A stretch of 64,000 nucleotides of DNA from [Clostridium] scindens (GTDB lineage Bacteria; Bacillota; Clostridia; Lachnospirales; Lachnospiraceae), in contig NZ_CP080442.1 in assembly GCF_019597925.1 (NCBI RefSeq), positions 1,282,001 to 1,346,000 on the forward strand, written 5' to 3'. Under the pieces are notes generated by a model, which saw only the letters and a list, made by a program, of their open reading frames with translations, searched no databases and had not been told where the DNA came from. Shown here one piece after another: positions 49,720-59,311 of this stretch. A program made the position numbers and the translations under genes. How positions within the stretch are numbered: the stretch's first letter is position 1; each line of letters begins with the position of its first letter.

Positions 49720-50283
49720 TTGAGACCATCGCAGATAACGGACTGGTGCCACGCGATTATCCGATCCCAGGCTGCTTACGGGGGATTCTATATTGATGCC
49801 ACGATGGGAAATGGAAAGGATACGCTGATGCTTTGCACGCTGGCCAAAGAGACTGGAAGCGTGCTGGCTTTTGACATCCAGGATGCAGCGCTTGAAGCCA
49901 CGCAGAGGCTCCTGGAAGAACAGGGATGCCTTGGGCGTGCCAAACTTATAAGGGACGGACACGAACATATGGACTTGTATGCAGGGGAGGGCACCGCAGA
50001 TGTCATCTGCTTTAATTTCGGGTATCTTCCAGGCGGGAGCCATCACATAGCCACCCGGGCCTCAACCAGCGTGGAGGCGATCCAAAAAGGATTAAAGATT
50101 CTGAAAAAAGGAGGCATGATGAGCCTGTGCATCTACAGCGGAGGGGACACGGGATTTGAAGAAAAGGAGAGGATCCTGGACTGCCTCAGAGAACTTTCGG
50201 CGCGGGAGTATACGGTAATCGTAAATGCGTACTACAACCGGGCAAACAACCCTCCAATCCCTGCGTTTATCTTTAAGAATTAA
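49720..50283 (+). CDS. mnmM: tRNA methyltransferase MnmM (YtqB family)
   Basis: A 187-residue SAM-dependent methyltransferase of the former YtqB / rRNA_methylase (PF06962) family; the B. subtilis member is reported to make the last methylation of mnm5s2U34 in tRNA. Motif I is FYIDATMGNGKDTLMLC, and NFGYLPGGSHHIATRASTSV and YYNRANNPPIP are family marks. The start is TTG, with AAGGAAGGAGGA upstream. It is divergent from ferritin. Confidence 0.9.
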   Translation: MRPSQITDWCHAIIRSQAAYGGFYIDATMGNGKDTLMLCTLAKETGSVLAFDIQDAALEATQRLLEEQGCLGRAKLIRDGHEHMDLYAGEGTADVICFNFGYLPGGSHHIATRASTSVEAIQKGLKILKKGGMMSLCIYSGGDTGFEEKERILDCLRELSAREYTVIVNAYYNRANNPPIPAFIFKN

Positions 50284-50315
50284 CGCTATAAGCCGGAAGA
50301 TTTACGGGAAGGGGT

Positions 50316-50344
50316 TTGACATTTCTGGAAGATTGAAGTATGCT
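50316..50344 (+). promoter_or_regulatory. mgtE promoter
   Basis: TTGACA and TATGCT with a 17-base spacer, start near 50351. It is 276 bases upstream of the mgtE start codon, so the message has a long 5' leader. Confidence 0.75.
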
Positions 50345-50547
50345 TAAAAGGTCCAAAGAATCATAGATGAATATATCCAGGAAAGGAAGGCGAGATTATG
50401 GACGGTAATTCGGCGCGAAGTTGTAGCTTTACAATGACAATCGGATACGGGAACACCATAAGTATGCCTTCTTTTAGGATTTACTGTAGGGAGAGGAGGA
50501 CTCTCCTTCGATAAATGCCTTTTCAACTGAAGGTTTGATTTTGCGTG

Positions 50548-50583
50548 CTGCCATATCCGGTTGGAGATGGCAGTATTTTTATG
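50548..50583 (+). terminator. Leader terminator upstream of mgtE
   Basis: Arms CTGCCATATCC (50548-50558) and GGAGATGGCAG (50563-50573) with a GGTT loop and one mismatch, then TATTTTTATG. It lies 44 bases before the mgtE ATG and after the promoter, so it would abort the mgtE message unless an alternative fold forms. Confidence 0.75.
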
Positions 50584-50626
50584 CCCGAATGCGCGAAAAT
50601 AACATTTCAGACAGGAGGCAGAGACA

Positions 50627-51961
50627 ATGGCAAAGAGTATTTTATTAGAATTATTGGAGGCGAGGAACTACAAAGAATTAAAGAGACTGATGGGAGAGTA
50701 TAATCCGGTGGATCTGGCAGATCTTTTGATGGAATTAAACGACCGGGATCTGGCAATCGTATTCCGGATGATTGAGAAGGATAAGGCAGCAGAAGTATTT
50801 TCTTATATGGATGATGACCAGAGGCAGACGCTTCTTGACTGCTTTACCAGCCAGGAAATCAAGCACATCCTGGATTCCATGTATACGGACGACGCGGTGG
50901 ATCTGCTGGAAGATATGCCGGCCAATGTAGTCAATAAGCTGCTGGATCAGGTGAGCAAGGATACGCGTGCGGATATCAACCGGCTTTTGAATTACCCGGA
51001 GGATAGCGCGGGAAGCATTATGACGGTAGAGTATGTGGATCTGTCCCCGGACATGACGGTACGGCAGGCCCTGCATAAGATCCGTACCATCGGAATCCAC
51101 AGCGAGACGGTGTATACTTGCTATGTGATCGTGCAGAGGAAGCTGGTTGGCATTATTACGGCACAGGCACTGATGACCAATGATGAGGATGTACAGGTGA
51201 AAGATCTGATGGAAGAGAATTTTATCTTTATCCGGACCACCGACGACAGGGAAGATGCAGCCAAACTCTTCCGCAGATATGGACTGATCGCAATACCGGT
51301 ACTGGATAAGGAAGGATTTATCGTAGGGATCGTAACCTTTGATGACGCCATCGGGGTTCTGACGGAAGAGACTACCGAGGATATCCACAAAATGGCGGCC
51401 ATCGCTTCCAGCGAAGAGTCTTATCTTAAGACATCCGTATTCCAGCATGCGAAGAACCGGATTCCGTGGCTGCTGATCCTGATGTTCTCGGCGACAATCA
51501 CAGGAGCGATCATCACGAAGTATGAGAATGCATTCCAGGTGGTTCCAATCCTGGTGTCCTTTATTCCCATGCTGATGGATACAGGCGGAAATTGCGGCTC
51601 CCAGAGTTCAACGCTGGTGATCCGGGGGCTGGCGGTGGATGAACTGCATTTTTCAGATTTCTTCTCCATCGTGTGGAAGGAATTCCGCGTATCCCTGATC
51701 GTAGGAATTGTGCTGGCAGCGGCCAACGGCGTAAGGATCTATCTGGTGCATGGCGGCGATGTGCAGATGGCGATGGTGGTTGCCGCTTCGCTGATAGGAA
51801 CGATCGTGGTGGCCAAGATGGTAGGCTGCATGCTGCCGATTTTTGCAAAGCAGCTGCATCTTGATCCGGCAATCATGGCGTCGCCCTTGATTACGACGAT
51901 CGTAGATACCTGCTCCATCATGATATATTTCCGCATAGCGACCCTTGTATTCCGGCTATAG
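50627..51961 (+). CDS. mgtE: Mg2+ channel MgtE
   Basis: A 444-residue Mg2+ channel: an N-terminal helical MgtE_N domain (about 1-125), two CBS domains (about 130-250) that sense cytosolic Mg2+, a plug helix, and a membrane domain of five helices with PMLMDTGGNCGSQSSTLVIR, the ion-path signature. AGGAGGCAGAGAC precedes the ATG. The long leader with terminator suggests control by Mg2+ or another signal at the RNA level, in addition to the gating by CBS domains. Confidence 0.96.
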   Translation: MAKSILLELLEARNYKELKRLMGEYNPVDLADLLMELNDRDLAIVFRMIEKDKAAEVFSYMDDDQRQTLLDCFTSQEIKHILDSMYTDDAVDLLEDMPANVVNKLLDQVSKDTRADINRLLNYPEDSAGSIMTVEYVDLSPDMTVRQALHKIRTIGIHSETVYTCYVIVQRKLVGIITAQALMTNDEDVQVKDLMEENFIFIRTTDDREDAAKLFRRYGLIAIPVLDKEGFIVGIVTFDDAIGVLTEETTEDIHKMAAIASSEESYLKTSVFQHAKNRIPWLLILMFSATITGAIITKYENAFQVVPILVSFIPMLMDTGGNCGSQSSTLVIRGLAVDELHFSDFFSIVWKEFRVSLIVGIVLAAANGVRIYLVHGGDVQMAMVVAASLIGTIVVAKMVGCMLPIFAKQLHLDPAIMASPLITTIVDTCSIMIYFRIATLVFRL

Positions 51962-52011
51962 GCGGCGCTAGAAATTTAAGAGATAAAAAAGGGACAAGGA
52001 TCCCTCACAAG

Positions 52012-52042
52012 AAAGCAGTAGCATTTTGCTGCTGCTTTTTTG
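52012..52042 (+). terminator. Intrinsic terminator after mgtE
   Basis: Arms AAAGCAGTAGC (52012-52022) and GCTGCTGCTTT (52028-52038) with one wobble pair, loop ATTTT, and a T run. It ends the mgtE transcript. Confidence 0.85.
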
Positions 52043-52211
52043 TGTATAAAAATAATTCCGCATAAGAACATGCTGAAGGCATGCGGCAAAGGTCCAATGA
52101 TAGCAAATAACAACAAAGCACAACAAACGGCGTCTGCAGCCAAAAAACAACAAATTTGCTGTATTCTAAGATAGAAAGCAGACATGATTTTGAGAAAGGA
52201 GAGGGTGGCTG

Positions 52212-52628
52212 ATGCAGAAGACAACAGGAAAATCAAAGAAGGAGGTTTCTGTTGTACCGAAAAGAACGGATACAAAAGGCAGCACTGAAAATGAACGGAT
52301 TTTGTTGGAGAGTATAGCGGGGATACGAAAAGAACTGCATATTACGCAGAAGGAACTGGCACATCTATCAAATAATACACAGCAAGAGATATCCAGGCTG
52401 GAACAGAAAAAACACAGCCCTTCCGTCAGAACTTTATGCAGGATACTGGATAGCATTGATTATGAACTGTTACTATCCAAAAAAGATAAGAAGAATACAA
52501 AAAAAGAAATGGAGAAAGAGTATGAGAAGAAAAATAGCAGCCATTATCAGCCTTATACTGACAATGACCATGTTGCTGGGGACAATTGCATATGCCAAGG
52601 GGACGGATACGGACAAGAAAATCACTGA
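52212..52628 (+). CDS. XRE-family regulator overlapping a surface-protein gene
   Basis: A 138-residue reading with an XRE HTH at about residues 34-85 (IAGIRKELHITQKELAHLSN, TQQEISRLEQKKHSPSVRTL, CRILDSIDYELLL). The last 45 residues are Lys/Glu-rich and then of low character, and their codons overlap the start of the next gene by 107 bases, so a frameshift or a shorter natural end may be hidden here. The single HTH resembles HigA-type antitoxins, but no toxin gene is adjacent. It may control the surface protein with which it is coupled. Confidence 0.7.
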   Translation: MQKTTGKSKKEVSVVPKRTDTKGSTENERILLESIAGIRKELHITQKELAHLSNNTQQEISRLEQKKHSPSVRTLCRILDSIDYELLLSKKDKKNTKKEMEKEYEKKNSSHYQPYTDNDHVAGDNCICQGDGYGQENH

Positions 52629-55600
52629 CAATGTAATCTTGGATTTTATAGGATTTGATATGTCTGGCTATAAAGCATATCAGTCTATAGAAATTCCAAA
52701 GGGAACACCGGAGAGTGATCTGAGCCTTCCGGATGTTCTGACGGTAAGGATAGAAGGGCAGGAAGAGAATGTAGATATGCCTGTTACCTGGGAGTGCACA
52801 GATGATGGGTTTGGAGGGGGTTCTTATCAGGCAGGGCATGAAAATGAAGATGCGGTTTTCACATTTATGCCAAGATGGGAAGAAAACTTTGCGCTGTCTG
52901 GTGAATTACAGCAAAAGGCAGATAATGGCGAGATAAAGCTTCCGTGGATAGAAGTAAAGTATCAAAAGGGGGAGACCAAAGAAGATTCGGAAAAAGAAAT
53001 GGCAAGCGGCGAAGAAAAGCAGGCAAAGAATCTGGAACCGGATTCGTCTTATCCTCAAACTGCCACAAATACTACGGGAACATTAAAGTTTCTTACAGGT
53101 TCTTCTGCTATTAGCAGTGAGAAAGCCTTCGATATCAGAGGCCTCAAAGACGGAAGCGAAGTAAAAACCACTTACAGCAATTATGGATATGAATTATATC
53201 TGACGGTAGGGGATGTTTCAGTGGATAGAGGAAATATGGAGCTGATATCAAGTTTAAATAACGGCCAGGTAAAGACGGTAAACGGTATGCAGGTACAGCC
53301 ATTGATTACCTTTACATCCGATCAGGCTTATGTAAAGGTGACCTACAAGGTTTACAATCCGGCTGATACCGCAAAAGTGATAGGACTGTGCGGCGGAGCC
53401 GATATTATGATAGGGGGAGATGACAAGGCAGCCATCAATAGCACGTCAACGGGTATTACCATGGTGGAAGGCAGCAAAAATGGAAGCCAGTTCAGCCTCT
53501 ATTCCAAAAATACATTTGGCGTGACAGCGTTGGATACCTTATGGTTTGGAGAGTATAATCAAAGGCAGTATAATTACTGGAACAGCCGGGAAGGGGGAGA
53601 TCTGCCCCAGGGAACGGACAGTGGAATTGCATTTTCCTGGCAGAACCGTGCATTGGCGCCTCATGCCTCCACAGAATTTACGCTTCTCTTTGGAGTGGGA
53701 GAGCCGGCAGCCCCGCCGGAGATTGATATAGCTGCGGATATAGAATTGGCTTATAGCGCGGCGGACATCGGGGTAAAAGCGAAAGTAAAGGATGCGGATA
53801 CCAGGACCTATAACGTGTATTATTCGCTGGATGATGGGCAGGAAACCATATTAGATGCAACATTAAAAACACTGGTGGACGATAACTTTACCGAAGACCC
53901 GGGAACCCATAAAGGGACTGACCCTATTGCTGCAGATGGCAAGCGCCAGGGAGTGGCCGGTGAGATACCAGTTCCAGAAGAATGGGCAGAGAATTCCGTC
54001 CACAAACTACAGATATGGGTGAAAAATGATAAGTACGCCATGTCAGATGTTAAGACCGTTTACATAATGAAAAAGGCAGCAGAAGGCGGAGGAGAAATCG
54101 TTGAAGCGAACGAGTATAGCCTGGCTTTTGACGCAAATGGAGGAAGCGGAACTCCGCCTGCATCAATGAAGGCATATGAGGGGACAGATGTGGTCCTGCC
54201 GGTGACAGCCCTTCAAAATGATGGCTATCTTTTCGGCGGATGGACGCCGGACGATGGGACAACGATTTACCAGCCTGGCGAATCCTATACGATGCCTTCA
54301 CAGGATACCACCTTGAAGGCATTCTGGTATCAGACGCTTACGCCGGGGGAAGTCGCTCCTGTCACCGCTGAATATGGGACGGAGATAGCACCGGTAGCCT
54401 TAAGCGCGACAGGCGGCAGGGGCAATCTGACCTATGCTGTTGCTCCCGGGACGCCGCTTCCGGCAGGATTAGTTCTGACTGAGGAGGGAATTCTTAGTGG
54501 AACGCCCACCGATATCACCAATGGGCAGGTACTTGTAAAAGTAATCATTAGCGACGCAATGGGGGAGACTGCGGAGGCTGAAATACCGATTACAATTGAT
54601 AAAAGACAGGTGACTGTGAGCGGGGCACAGACAACAGAAAAAGAATATGACGCAGATACATCGATGGATGTAGGCGCTCTTGCTCTGGATAATGTTCTAT
54701 CAGCGGATTCTATTTCTGCAGCAGCGACAGCAGAATTTACGACTATAGATGCGGCAGAAAATAAAGATATTACCTTATCAGGCATTACATTAAGCGGTAC
54801 GAATGCAGAGAAATACAGTTGCGAGGAGACTGTAGTAATCAAAGGTAAAATTATTCCCCGTACGATTACGGTGAAAGTAAAAGACGACAGCAAGAAGGCA
54901 GGAACGCAGAAACCAGAACCGGAACTTATGGAAGTCTACGACGGGACAAGCGCATTGCAGGGGACGGATACATTGGAAATGCTGGGAACTCCCCGCTACG
55001 CCTACCCCGACTTTAAGGATGAGACTGGTTCTTATAGGGTGGTAGTTTCCTTCGACAATGCAAATCGCAATTATAATATTATCTGCCAGGAGGGAACATT
55101 ATCGGTAGGCCAGGATGCTCCAGTTGAGACTACGAATTATCAGGTATCCGGAATACCAGGCAATGGGGGATGGTATACGAGCCCGATTATCATTAAGCCT
55201 CTTGGGGACACATATGACATGTTTGCAGACGGGACTGCTTCGATTGAAGTGAATAACAAAAAGGAAACCATCCAGATCCAGTTAAAAGACAGCCGCACAG
55301 GCCAGCTTACTTCCCCAAAGACGGTGGAATTTAAAAGTGATACAGAAGAACCAAGGCTTGGAACCGTTTCCGTCCAAGAGAAGAATAGAGGCATTTTAAG
55401 CAGAATTGGACGGACGCTGACATTTGGAAACTTTTTCAAGGAAACCGTACAGGTCACGCTTCCTGTCACCGACAATTTAAGCGGTGTAGAAAAACTGGAA
55501 TACAGACTACCGGGAGAGGATGGGTACACAGTTGTAACATTAGATCAAACCGTATCCGATGAGGCGGTTTTTGACATTCCTCTTGGAACAAACGGAATAA

Positions 55601-56469
55601 TCAATGTACGGGCAACGGATATGGCAGGAAATATAAATCAGGTATCCAATCTTGAGAAAGATGGAGCAGATGTCTGGATTGTTGAAAATACAGCCCCTGT
55701 TATTTCAGAATTTACGGCGGAAGAAGTTTCTAAAAACGGATGGTACCGGACGGATGTGACATTAACAGCGTCTGTAACAGATGAAGAAAGCGGGCTCAAT
55801 CAGGTGTCATGGACTTTAAATGATGGAGACAGCAATGTACTTCTTGGCAATCCGGAAGAAATGATACAGGAATATCAGTTTAACCAGACCCTGACAAATA
55901 ACGGGAAGCAGACTGTTAAGGTAAGCGCAGAGGACAATGCGACAAACCAAAGCGCAGACAGAAGCATCACGGTTCAGATTGATAAAGAAATCCCTACCTT
56001 AAGCAGTGTAGAAGGAAATCCGGAAAACTGGCAGGAGAAAGAAGCAGAGATTTCATTTAAAATCAAGGATGAGATCAGCGGACTGGACAAAACAGAAGAT
56101 GTCCAGGTATTGAAAGATGGAAACACGCCAATAGCTGTCATAGCATCCGGGGACACCTATACTTTCACAACAAAAGGAAATGGGAAATATACGGTAAAGG
56201 CAATGGATAAGGCAGGCAATGAGATCGCGGAAAGCGACTGCATTATCGTAAGCCGCATAAAGGATCCAGAACCAAAGCCTCCGATAAATGATGAAAGTCT
56301 AAAAGGACAGAAAGGCACGGCAGTAAAAACGGGAGATGCATTATCAGCAGGAAAGATACTTTTTTATCTTATCCTTGCCATAGCTGCACTTGGATGCATA
56401 GCGATGTGTATGATCGTGAAACAAAAATCAGCACAGGCAAAAAGAAGGCATAGAAGAAATCGCAGATAA
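52522..56469 (+). CDS. Large multi-domain surface protein with cell-wall-anchor-like C-terminus
   Basis: A 1315-residue secreted protein. A signal peptide covers about residues 1-27 (basic start, hydrophobic core, IAYAKG). A PVTWE-type bacterial Ig domain is near residue 90, a novel middle region follows, then an InlB-type repeat (about 526-606, FDANGGSG ... FGGWTPDDG), a cadherin/He_PIG-like domain, YDG/MBG-like domains (about 695-860), and several Ig-like domains to 1250. The end has VKTGD, a hydrophobic helix (about 1273-1298) and a basic tail, like a degenerate sortase signal. ATG at 52522 follows GGAGAAAGAG. Function is likely adhesion or matrix; the ligand is unknown. Confidence 0.88.
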   Translation: MRRKIAAIISLILTMTMLLGTIAYAKGTDTDKKITDNVILDFIGFDMSGYKAYQSIEIPKGTPESDLSLPDVLTVRIEGQEENVDMPVTWECTDDGFGGGSYQAGHENEDAVFTFMPRWEENFALSGELQQKADNGEIKLPWIEVKYQKGETKEDSEKEMASGEEKQAKNLEPDSSYPQTATNTTGTLKFLTGSSAISSEKAFDIRGLKDGSEVKTTYSNYGYELYLTVGDVSVDRGNMELISSLNNGQVKTVNGMQVQPLITFTSDQAYVKVTYKVYNPADTAKVIGLCGGADIMIGGDDKAAINSTSTGITMVEGSKNGSQFSLYSKNTFGVTALDTLWFGEYNQRQYNYWNSREGGDLPQGTDSGIAFSWQNRALAPHASTEFTLLFGVGEPAAPPEIDIAADIELAYSAADIGVKAKVKDADTRTYNVYYSLDDGQETILDATLKTLVDDNFTEDPGTHKGTDPIAADGKRQGVAGEIPVPEEWAENSVHKLQIWVKNDKYAMSDVKTVYIMKKAAEGGGEIVEANEYSLAFDANGGSGTPPASMKAYEGTDVVLPVTALQNDGYLFGGWTPDDGTTIYQPGESYTMPSQDTTLKAFWYQTLTPGEVAPVTAEYGTEIAPVALSATGGRGNLTYAVAPGTPLPAGLVLTEEGILSGTPTDITNGQVLVKVIISDAMGETAEAEIPITIDKRQVTVSGAQTTEKEYDADTSMDVGALALDNVLSADSISAAATAEFTTIDAAENKDITLSGITLSGTNAEKYSCEETVVIKGKIIPRTITVKVKDDSKKAGTQKPEPELMEVYDGTSALQGTDTLEMLGTPRYAYPDFKDETGSYRVVVSFDNANRNYNIICQEGTLSVGQDAPVETTNYQVSGIPGNGGWYTSPIIIKPLGDTYDMFADGTASIEVNNKKETIQIQLKDSRTGQLTSPKTVEFKSDTEEPRLGTVSVQEKNRGILSRIGRTLTFGNFFKETVQVTLPVTDNLSGVEKLEYRLPGEDGYTVVTLDQTVSDEAVFDIPLGTNGIINVRATDMAGNINQVSNLEKDGADVWIVENTAPVISEFTAEEVSKNGWYRTDVTLTASVTDEESGLNQVSWTLNDGDSNVLLGNPEEMIQEYQFNQTLTNNGKQTVKVSAEDNATNQSADRSITVQIDKEIPTLSSVEGNPENWQEKEAEISFKIKDEISGLDKTEDVQVLKDGNTPIAVIASGDTYTFTTKGNGKYTVKAMDKAGNEIAESDCIIVSRIKDPEPKPPINDESLKGQKGTAVKTGDALSAGKILFYLILAIAALGCIAMCMIVKQKSAQAKRRHRRNRR

Positions 56470-56475
56470 GCAGAA

Positions 56476-56501
56476 GGGGATGTAATGAATTTTACATCCC
56501 C
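56476..56501. terminator. Hairpin between convergent surface-protein and kinase genes
   Basis: Perfect 10-bp arms GGGGATGTAA (56476-56485) and TTACATCCCC (56492-56501). No T tract follows on either strand, so termination is probable but not certain. Confidence 0.6.
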
Positions 56502-56528
56502 ATTCATGTTGCAGCTATTAAAATGTCA

Positions 56529-58490
56529 TCAATCCGGCATCCTATTTTCCGGAAAAGTAATATGAAAGGAAGTATATTCTCCGGGCACAGAATCGGCAGC
56601 AATGGTTCCGCCGTACTCTTCCATGCAGTTTTTCGTGAAATAGAGCCCGAGACCGCAGAGACCGTTCTGCTTTTTGGTACTGAAGCGGTAGCTGAAAATC
56701 TGGCCCAGATGTTCCGGAAGAATTCCTTCCCCGCTGTCCTTGAAAGTAATATGTGCCAGATGGTCTTTATAAAGGGCGCTTAATGTAATCGCTCCCTCGA
56801 AGGGCGTATGTTCCGTAGCGTTGATTACAAGATTTTCAAATGCACGGAAGAGGCTTTCTTTGTGCCCCAGCACATAAAAGGAAGTATCCGGGAGAAGAAG
56901 CTGATAATGAATTCCTGCGGCATCCGCATAAGGACAGGTTTCTTCATAAACAATGTGAAGAAATGCATTTAAGTCAAATACTTCAGGCGCTGTATTATGG
57001 GTAGTTTCCGTATGAAAAAGCTGCAGGCTCTGAACATTATTCTGAATCTGCATGGATTTGCGGTCAATGACATCCAGATAATGCTGGAGTTCCCTGTCTG
57101 AGCGCATAGGGGAATTGCGTATATAGTCAATATAAGTATTGATTGCTGCCACGGGAGCCTTTAGGTCATGAGCCACAGCGGACAGGAATTCTTTCCTTTC
57201 ATCCATCATGCGTGTAAGCCATGCAGTTTTACGTTCTACTTCTTCCTTAAGATGTTCTGTCAGATATTCCCGTTCCAGCAGGATGCGGCGGCTGTAACGT
57301 AAAATCAAAACAGTAAATAGAAACACCATAATAAACCCGCAGTATTCTGTCTGCCATCCAAAGTGTAGCGGCTCATATCTGCCGGCAGTCAGATAATCGA
57401 TCAGAATGCCAAAGCCAAATACTGCATTTGCGCTCAGCATCCAGATATCATCCTGGTTCTGATAAGAAATTATACAGGCAGCCACAATGAGGTAAAAACT
57501 TAGAAAGATTTTAAATATGGCCATGACATCCCCGTAAATAGAGACAAAGGATGGCAGGAACGGGAAAAGTACATAGTGTGAAAGCGGGACAAATAGGAGC
57601 ATGCCAATGCAAAATGCATAGGCAGCCAAGTGGATAATGCGAGGAAATGCGTGGCTGCACAAACGGTACGTCAGAACAGTCATACAAGTTAAAATCACGA
57701 AAAAGGATCCGTCTTCCATCACATATGGAAGAACGCCCATATTGATTCCCAGCCAATGGATGAGCGGATAGGAAATATGGACTGCATAGCTGATGCAGAG
57801 AATTCCATAAGCAATATATAAAGCCCCGGCCTTCCTGCGAAACCAGATGCTGATTGAAATAACAGCACATCCAAGCGTGAAGAAACATAAGAAGGCATAA
57901 AAAATAAGGCGGCAGTTTACCAGATGGAGAATATCGGAGGATGTTCCCAGAACCGGCGGGTAAATCATGCCGCTATAATAATGAGAATAATTTGCCGTAT
58001 CGATGAGAAGTTCTACATAGCCGGACGGAAGGGAAAACAGGGCATTTCTGATATGAATCTCATAGTCTTTTCTGGAGAGGTTTCCATAAGAATGAATCAA
58101 TTCTCCATTGACATAGACCTTGCATGCAGAAAAAATCTCAGGAAGTTCTAAGAGCCATCCGTCTGCATTTGCTTCCAAATGCAGCTGCTTTCGATACAGT
58201 CCGCGGCCAAAGGGAGACTTGTCTTTATGAAAAGAAGAAAAATTACCCGATTCGCCAATCGTTATATTAGCCGGATTGGAGGTGGGATTTCCGCTTTCGT
58301 AATCTGAATAGGAAGTATCAGGATAGAATTCCCAGTCATCTGCCAGGACATAGAAGGATTCATCGTTATCCAGATATTTATTATCCTTCATATAAGTTAG
58401 ATAAAAAATCAGTCCGATTCCGGCCAGGGAGAGAATTAGAATCAGAGCCGGCCGAAAAAGGCTGTACAATTGTTTTTTTCGCTCCATCAT
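56529..58490 (-). CDS. Sensor histidine kinase with 7TMR-DISM receptor
   Basis: A 653-residue sensor. One N-terminal helix is followed by an outside 7TMR-DISM_extracellular-type beta domain (about 40-185), seven membrane helices (about 190-400), a short coiled coil, a HisKA domain with His441 in AVAHDLKAPVAAI, and a HATPase with NLVINATEHTPF, DSGEGI and GLGLYFTKNCMEEYGG. Its ATG overlaps the response regulator stop (ATGA). The receptor type usually binds carbohydrates or peptides. It lies between two surface-protein genes, so it may control them. Confidence 0.93.
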   Translation of the reverse strand: MMERKKQLYSLFRPALILILSLAGIGLIFYLTYMKDNKYLDNDESFYVLADDWEFYPDTSYSDYESGNPTSNPANITIGESGNFSSFHKDKSPFGRGLYRKQLHLEANADGWLLELPEIFSACKVYVNGELIHSYGNLSRKDYEIHIRNALFSLPSGYVELLIDTANYSHYYSGMIYPPVLGTSSDILHLVNCRLIFYAFLCFFTLGCAVISISIWFRRKAGALYIAYGILCISYAVHISYPLIHWLGINMGVLPYVMEDGSFFVILTCMTVLTYRLCSHAFPRIIHLAAYAFCIGMLLFVPLSHYVLFPFLPSFVSIYGDVMAIFKIFLSFYLIVAACIISYQNQDDIWMLSANAVFGFGILIDYLTAGRYEPLHFGWQTEYCGFIMVFLFTVLILRYSRRILLEREYLTEHLKEEVERKTAWLTRMMDERKEFLSAVAHDLKAPVAAINTYIDYIRNSPMRSDRELQHYLDVIDRKSMQIQNNVQSLQLFHTETTHNTAPEVFDLNAFLHIVYEETCPYADAAGIHYQLLLPDTSFYVLGHKESLFRAFENLVINATEHTPFEGAITLSALYKDHLAHITFKDSGEGILPEHLGQIFSYRFSTKKQNGLCGLGLYFTKNCMEEYGGTIAADSVPGEYTSFHITFPENRMPD

Positions 58491-59161
58491 GATTCTGTAT
58501 ACACATACCCCTTTCCCCACTGTGTGCGGATGAATTCTTTATCTGGCGCGGCGGCCTGGATTTTTTTGCGGATTCGTAAAATAAGGACCTGTATGCTGTG
58601 GGTATTGTAGTTTTCACCCCACAATGCCTGATATATTTCTTCCTGTCTGTAAGGGATTCCCTTGTGCTGGCTTAAAAAATATAGAATCTGGAATTCATTT
58701 GCCGTAAGTTTAAGAGACTGGGTGCCAATATAAGCCTGCTGTTCTTCCGGATACAGAGAAAGAACAGGGGGAGCAGGATGTTTTTGTTCATATGAGGAGG
58801 GAATATGCGGGCTGATTCTTGCACGGATCCGCATTTCAAGTTCCTGTAAGCGGTAGGGCTTTTCTACATAGTCATCCGCGCCGCTGTTGAATCCTTTTAC
58901 AAGAGACTCGCTGTCAGTAAGAACTGTAAGGAAAATGACAGGCGTATTGGTAGTTTTACGCAGGTTATTGCATAATTCGAAACCATCCTGCGCTTCCATT
59001 TTAATATCTAGAACCAGACAGTCATAAGACCTGTCTTTTAACAGTTCCATCGCTTCTTCCGCGCTGGAAGCTGTATCTACATCATATCCGTGTTCTGTAA
59101 AATAGGACCGGTTTAAAGAAAGTATTTCTATATCATCATCTACAAATAGAAGTCGCTCCAT
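58487..59161 (-). CDS. OmpR-family response regulator
   Basis: A 224-residue regulator with an N-terminal receiver (acidic pocket Asp8-Asp10, phosphate acceptor Asp52 in VLDIKM, Thr and Lys in the LTVLTD and YVEKPYRL stretches) and a C-terminal winged helix (LTANEFQILYFLSQHKGIPY, HSIQVLILRIRKKIQA, WGKGYVYT). It is the first gene of the two-gene operon with the sensor kinase and is divergent from the surface protein at 59312, which it may activate. Confidence 0.95.
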   Translation of the reverse strand: MERLLFVDDDIEILSLNRSYFTEHGYDVDTASSAEEAMELLKDRSYDCLVLDIKMEAQDGFELCNNLRKTTNTPVIFLTVLTDSESLVKGFNSGADDYVEKPYRLQELEMRIRARISPHIPSSYEQKHPAPPVLSLYPEEQQAYIGTQSLKLTANEFQILYFLSQHKGIPYRQEEIYQALWGENYNTHSIQVLILRIRKKIQAAAPDKEFIRTQWGKGYVYTES

Positions 59162-59311
59162 AAGGCACCTGCTTTCATTAGTATCATTCTGGATTATATT
59201 CTATATGGAATACAGGCGCTTTGTAAATAGATTTCAATAGAAAGAGAAACTGTTGTTAATCATTGTGAATTCATGATAAGATAAAGCAAATTACAAATTG
59301 AGGATAAAAAT

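Larger units (their letters stand above)
50284..50626 (+). promoter_or_regulatory. Long structured leader of mgtE, unassigned
   Basis: A 343-base gap that holds a promoter (TTGACA 50316-50321, TATGCT 50339-50344, spacing 17), then about 276 bases of leader. Hairpins include TTGTA-GCTT-TACAA and GGAGAG-GAGGA-CTCTCC, and an intrinsic terminator just before the gene. This is the layout of a transcription-attenuating riboswitch, but the sequence does not match the M-box (ykoK) Mg2+ riboswitch or other classes I know. Confidence 0.6.

Noticed and set aside
50345..50626. M-box (ykoK) Mg2+ riboswitch before mgtE
   Set aside because: The conserved M-box blocks are not present in the leader, so only an unassigned structured leader is claimed.
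52212..52628. HigBA-type toxin-antitoxin module
   Set aside because: The HTH is antitoxin-like, but there is no short toxin gene on either side.
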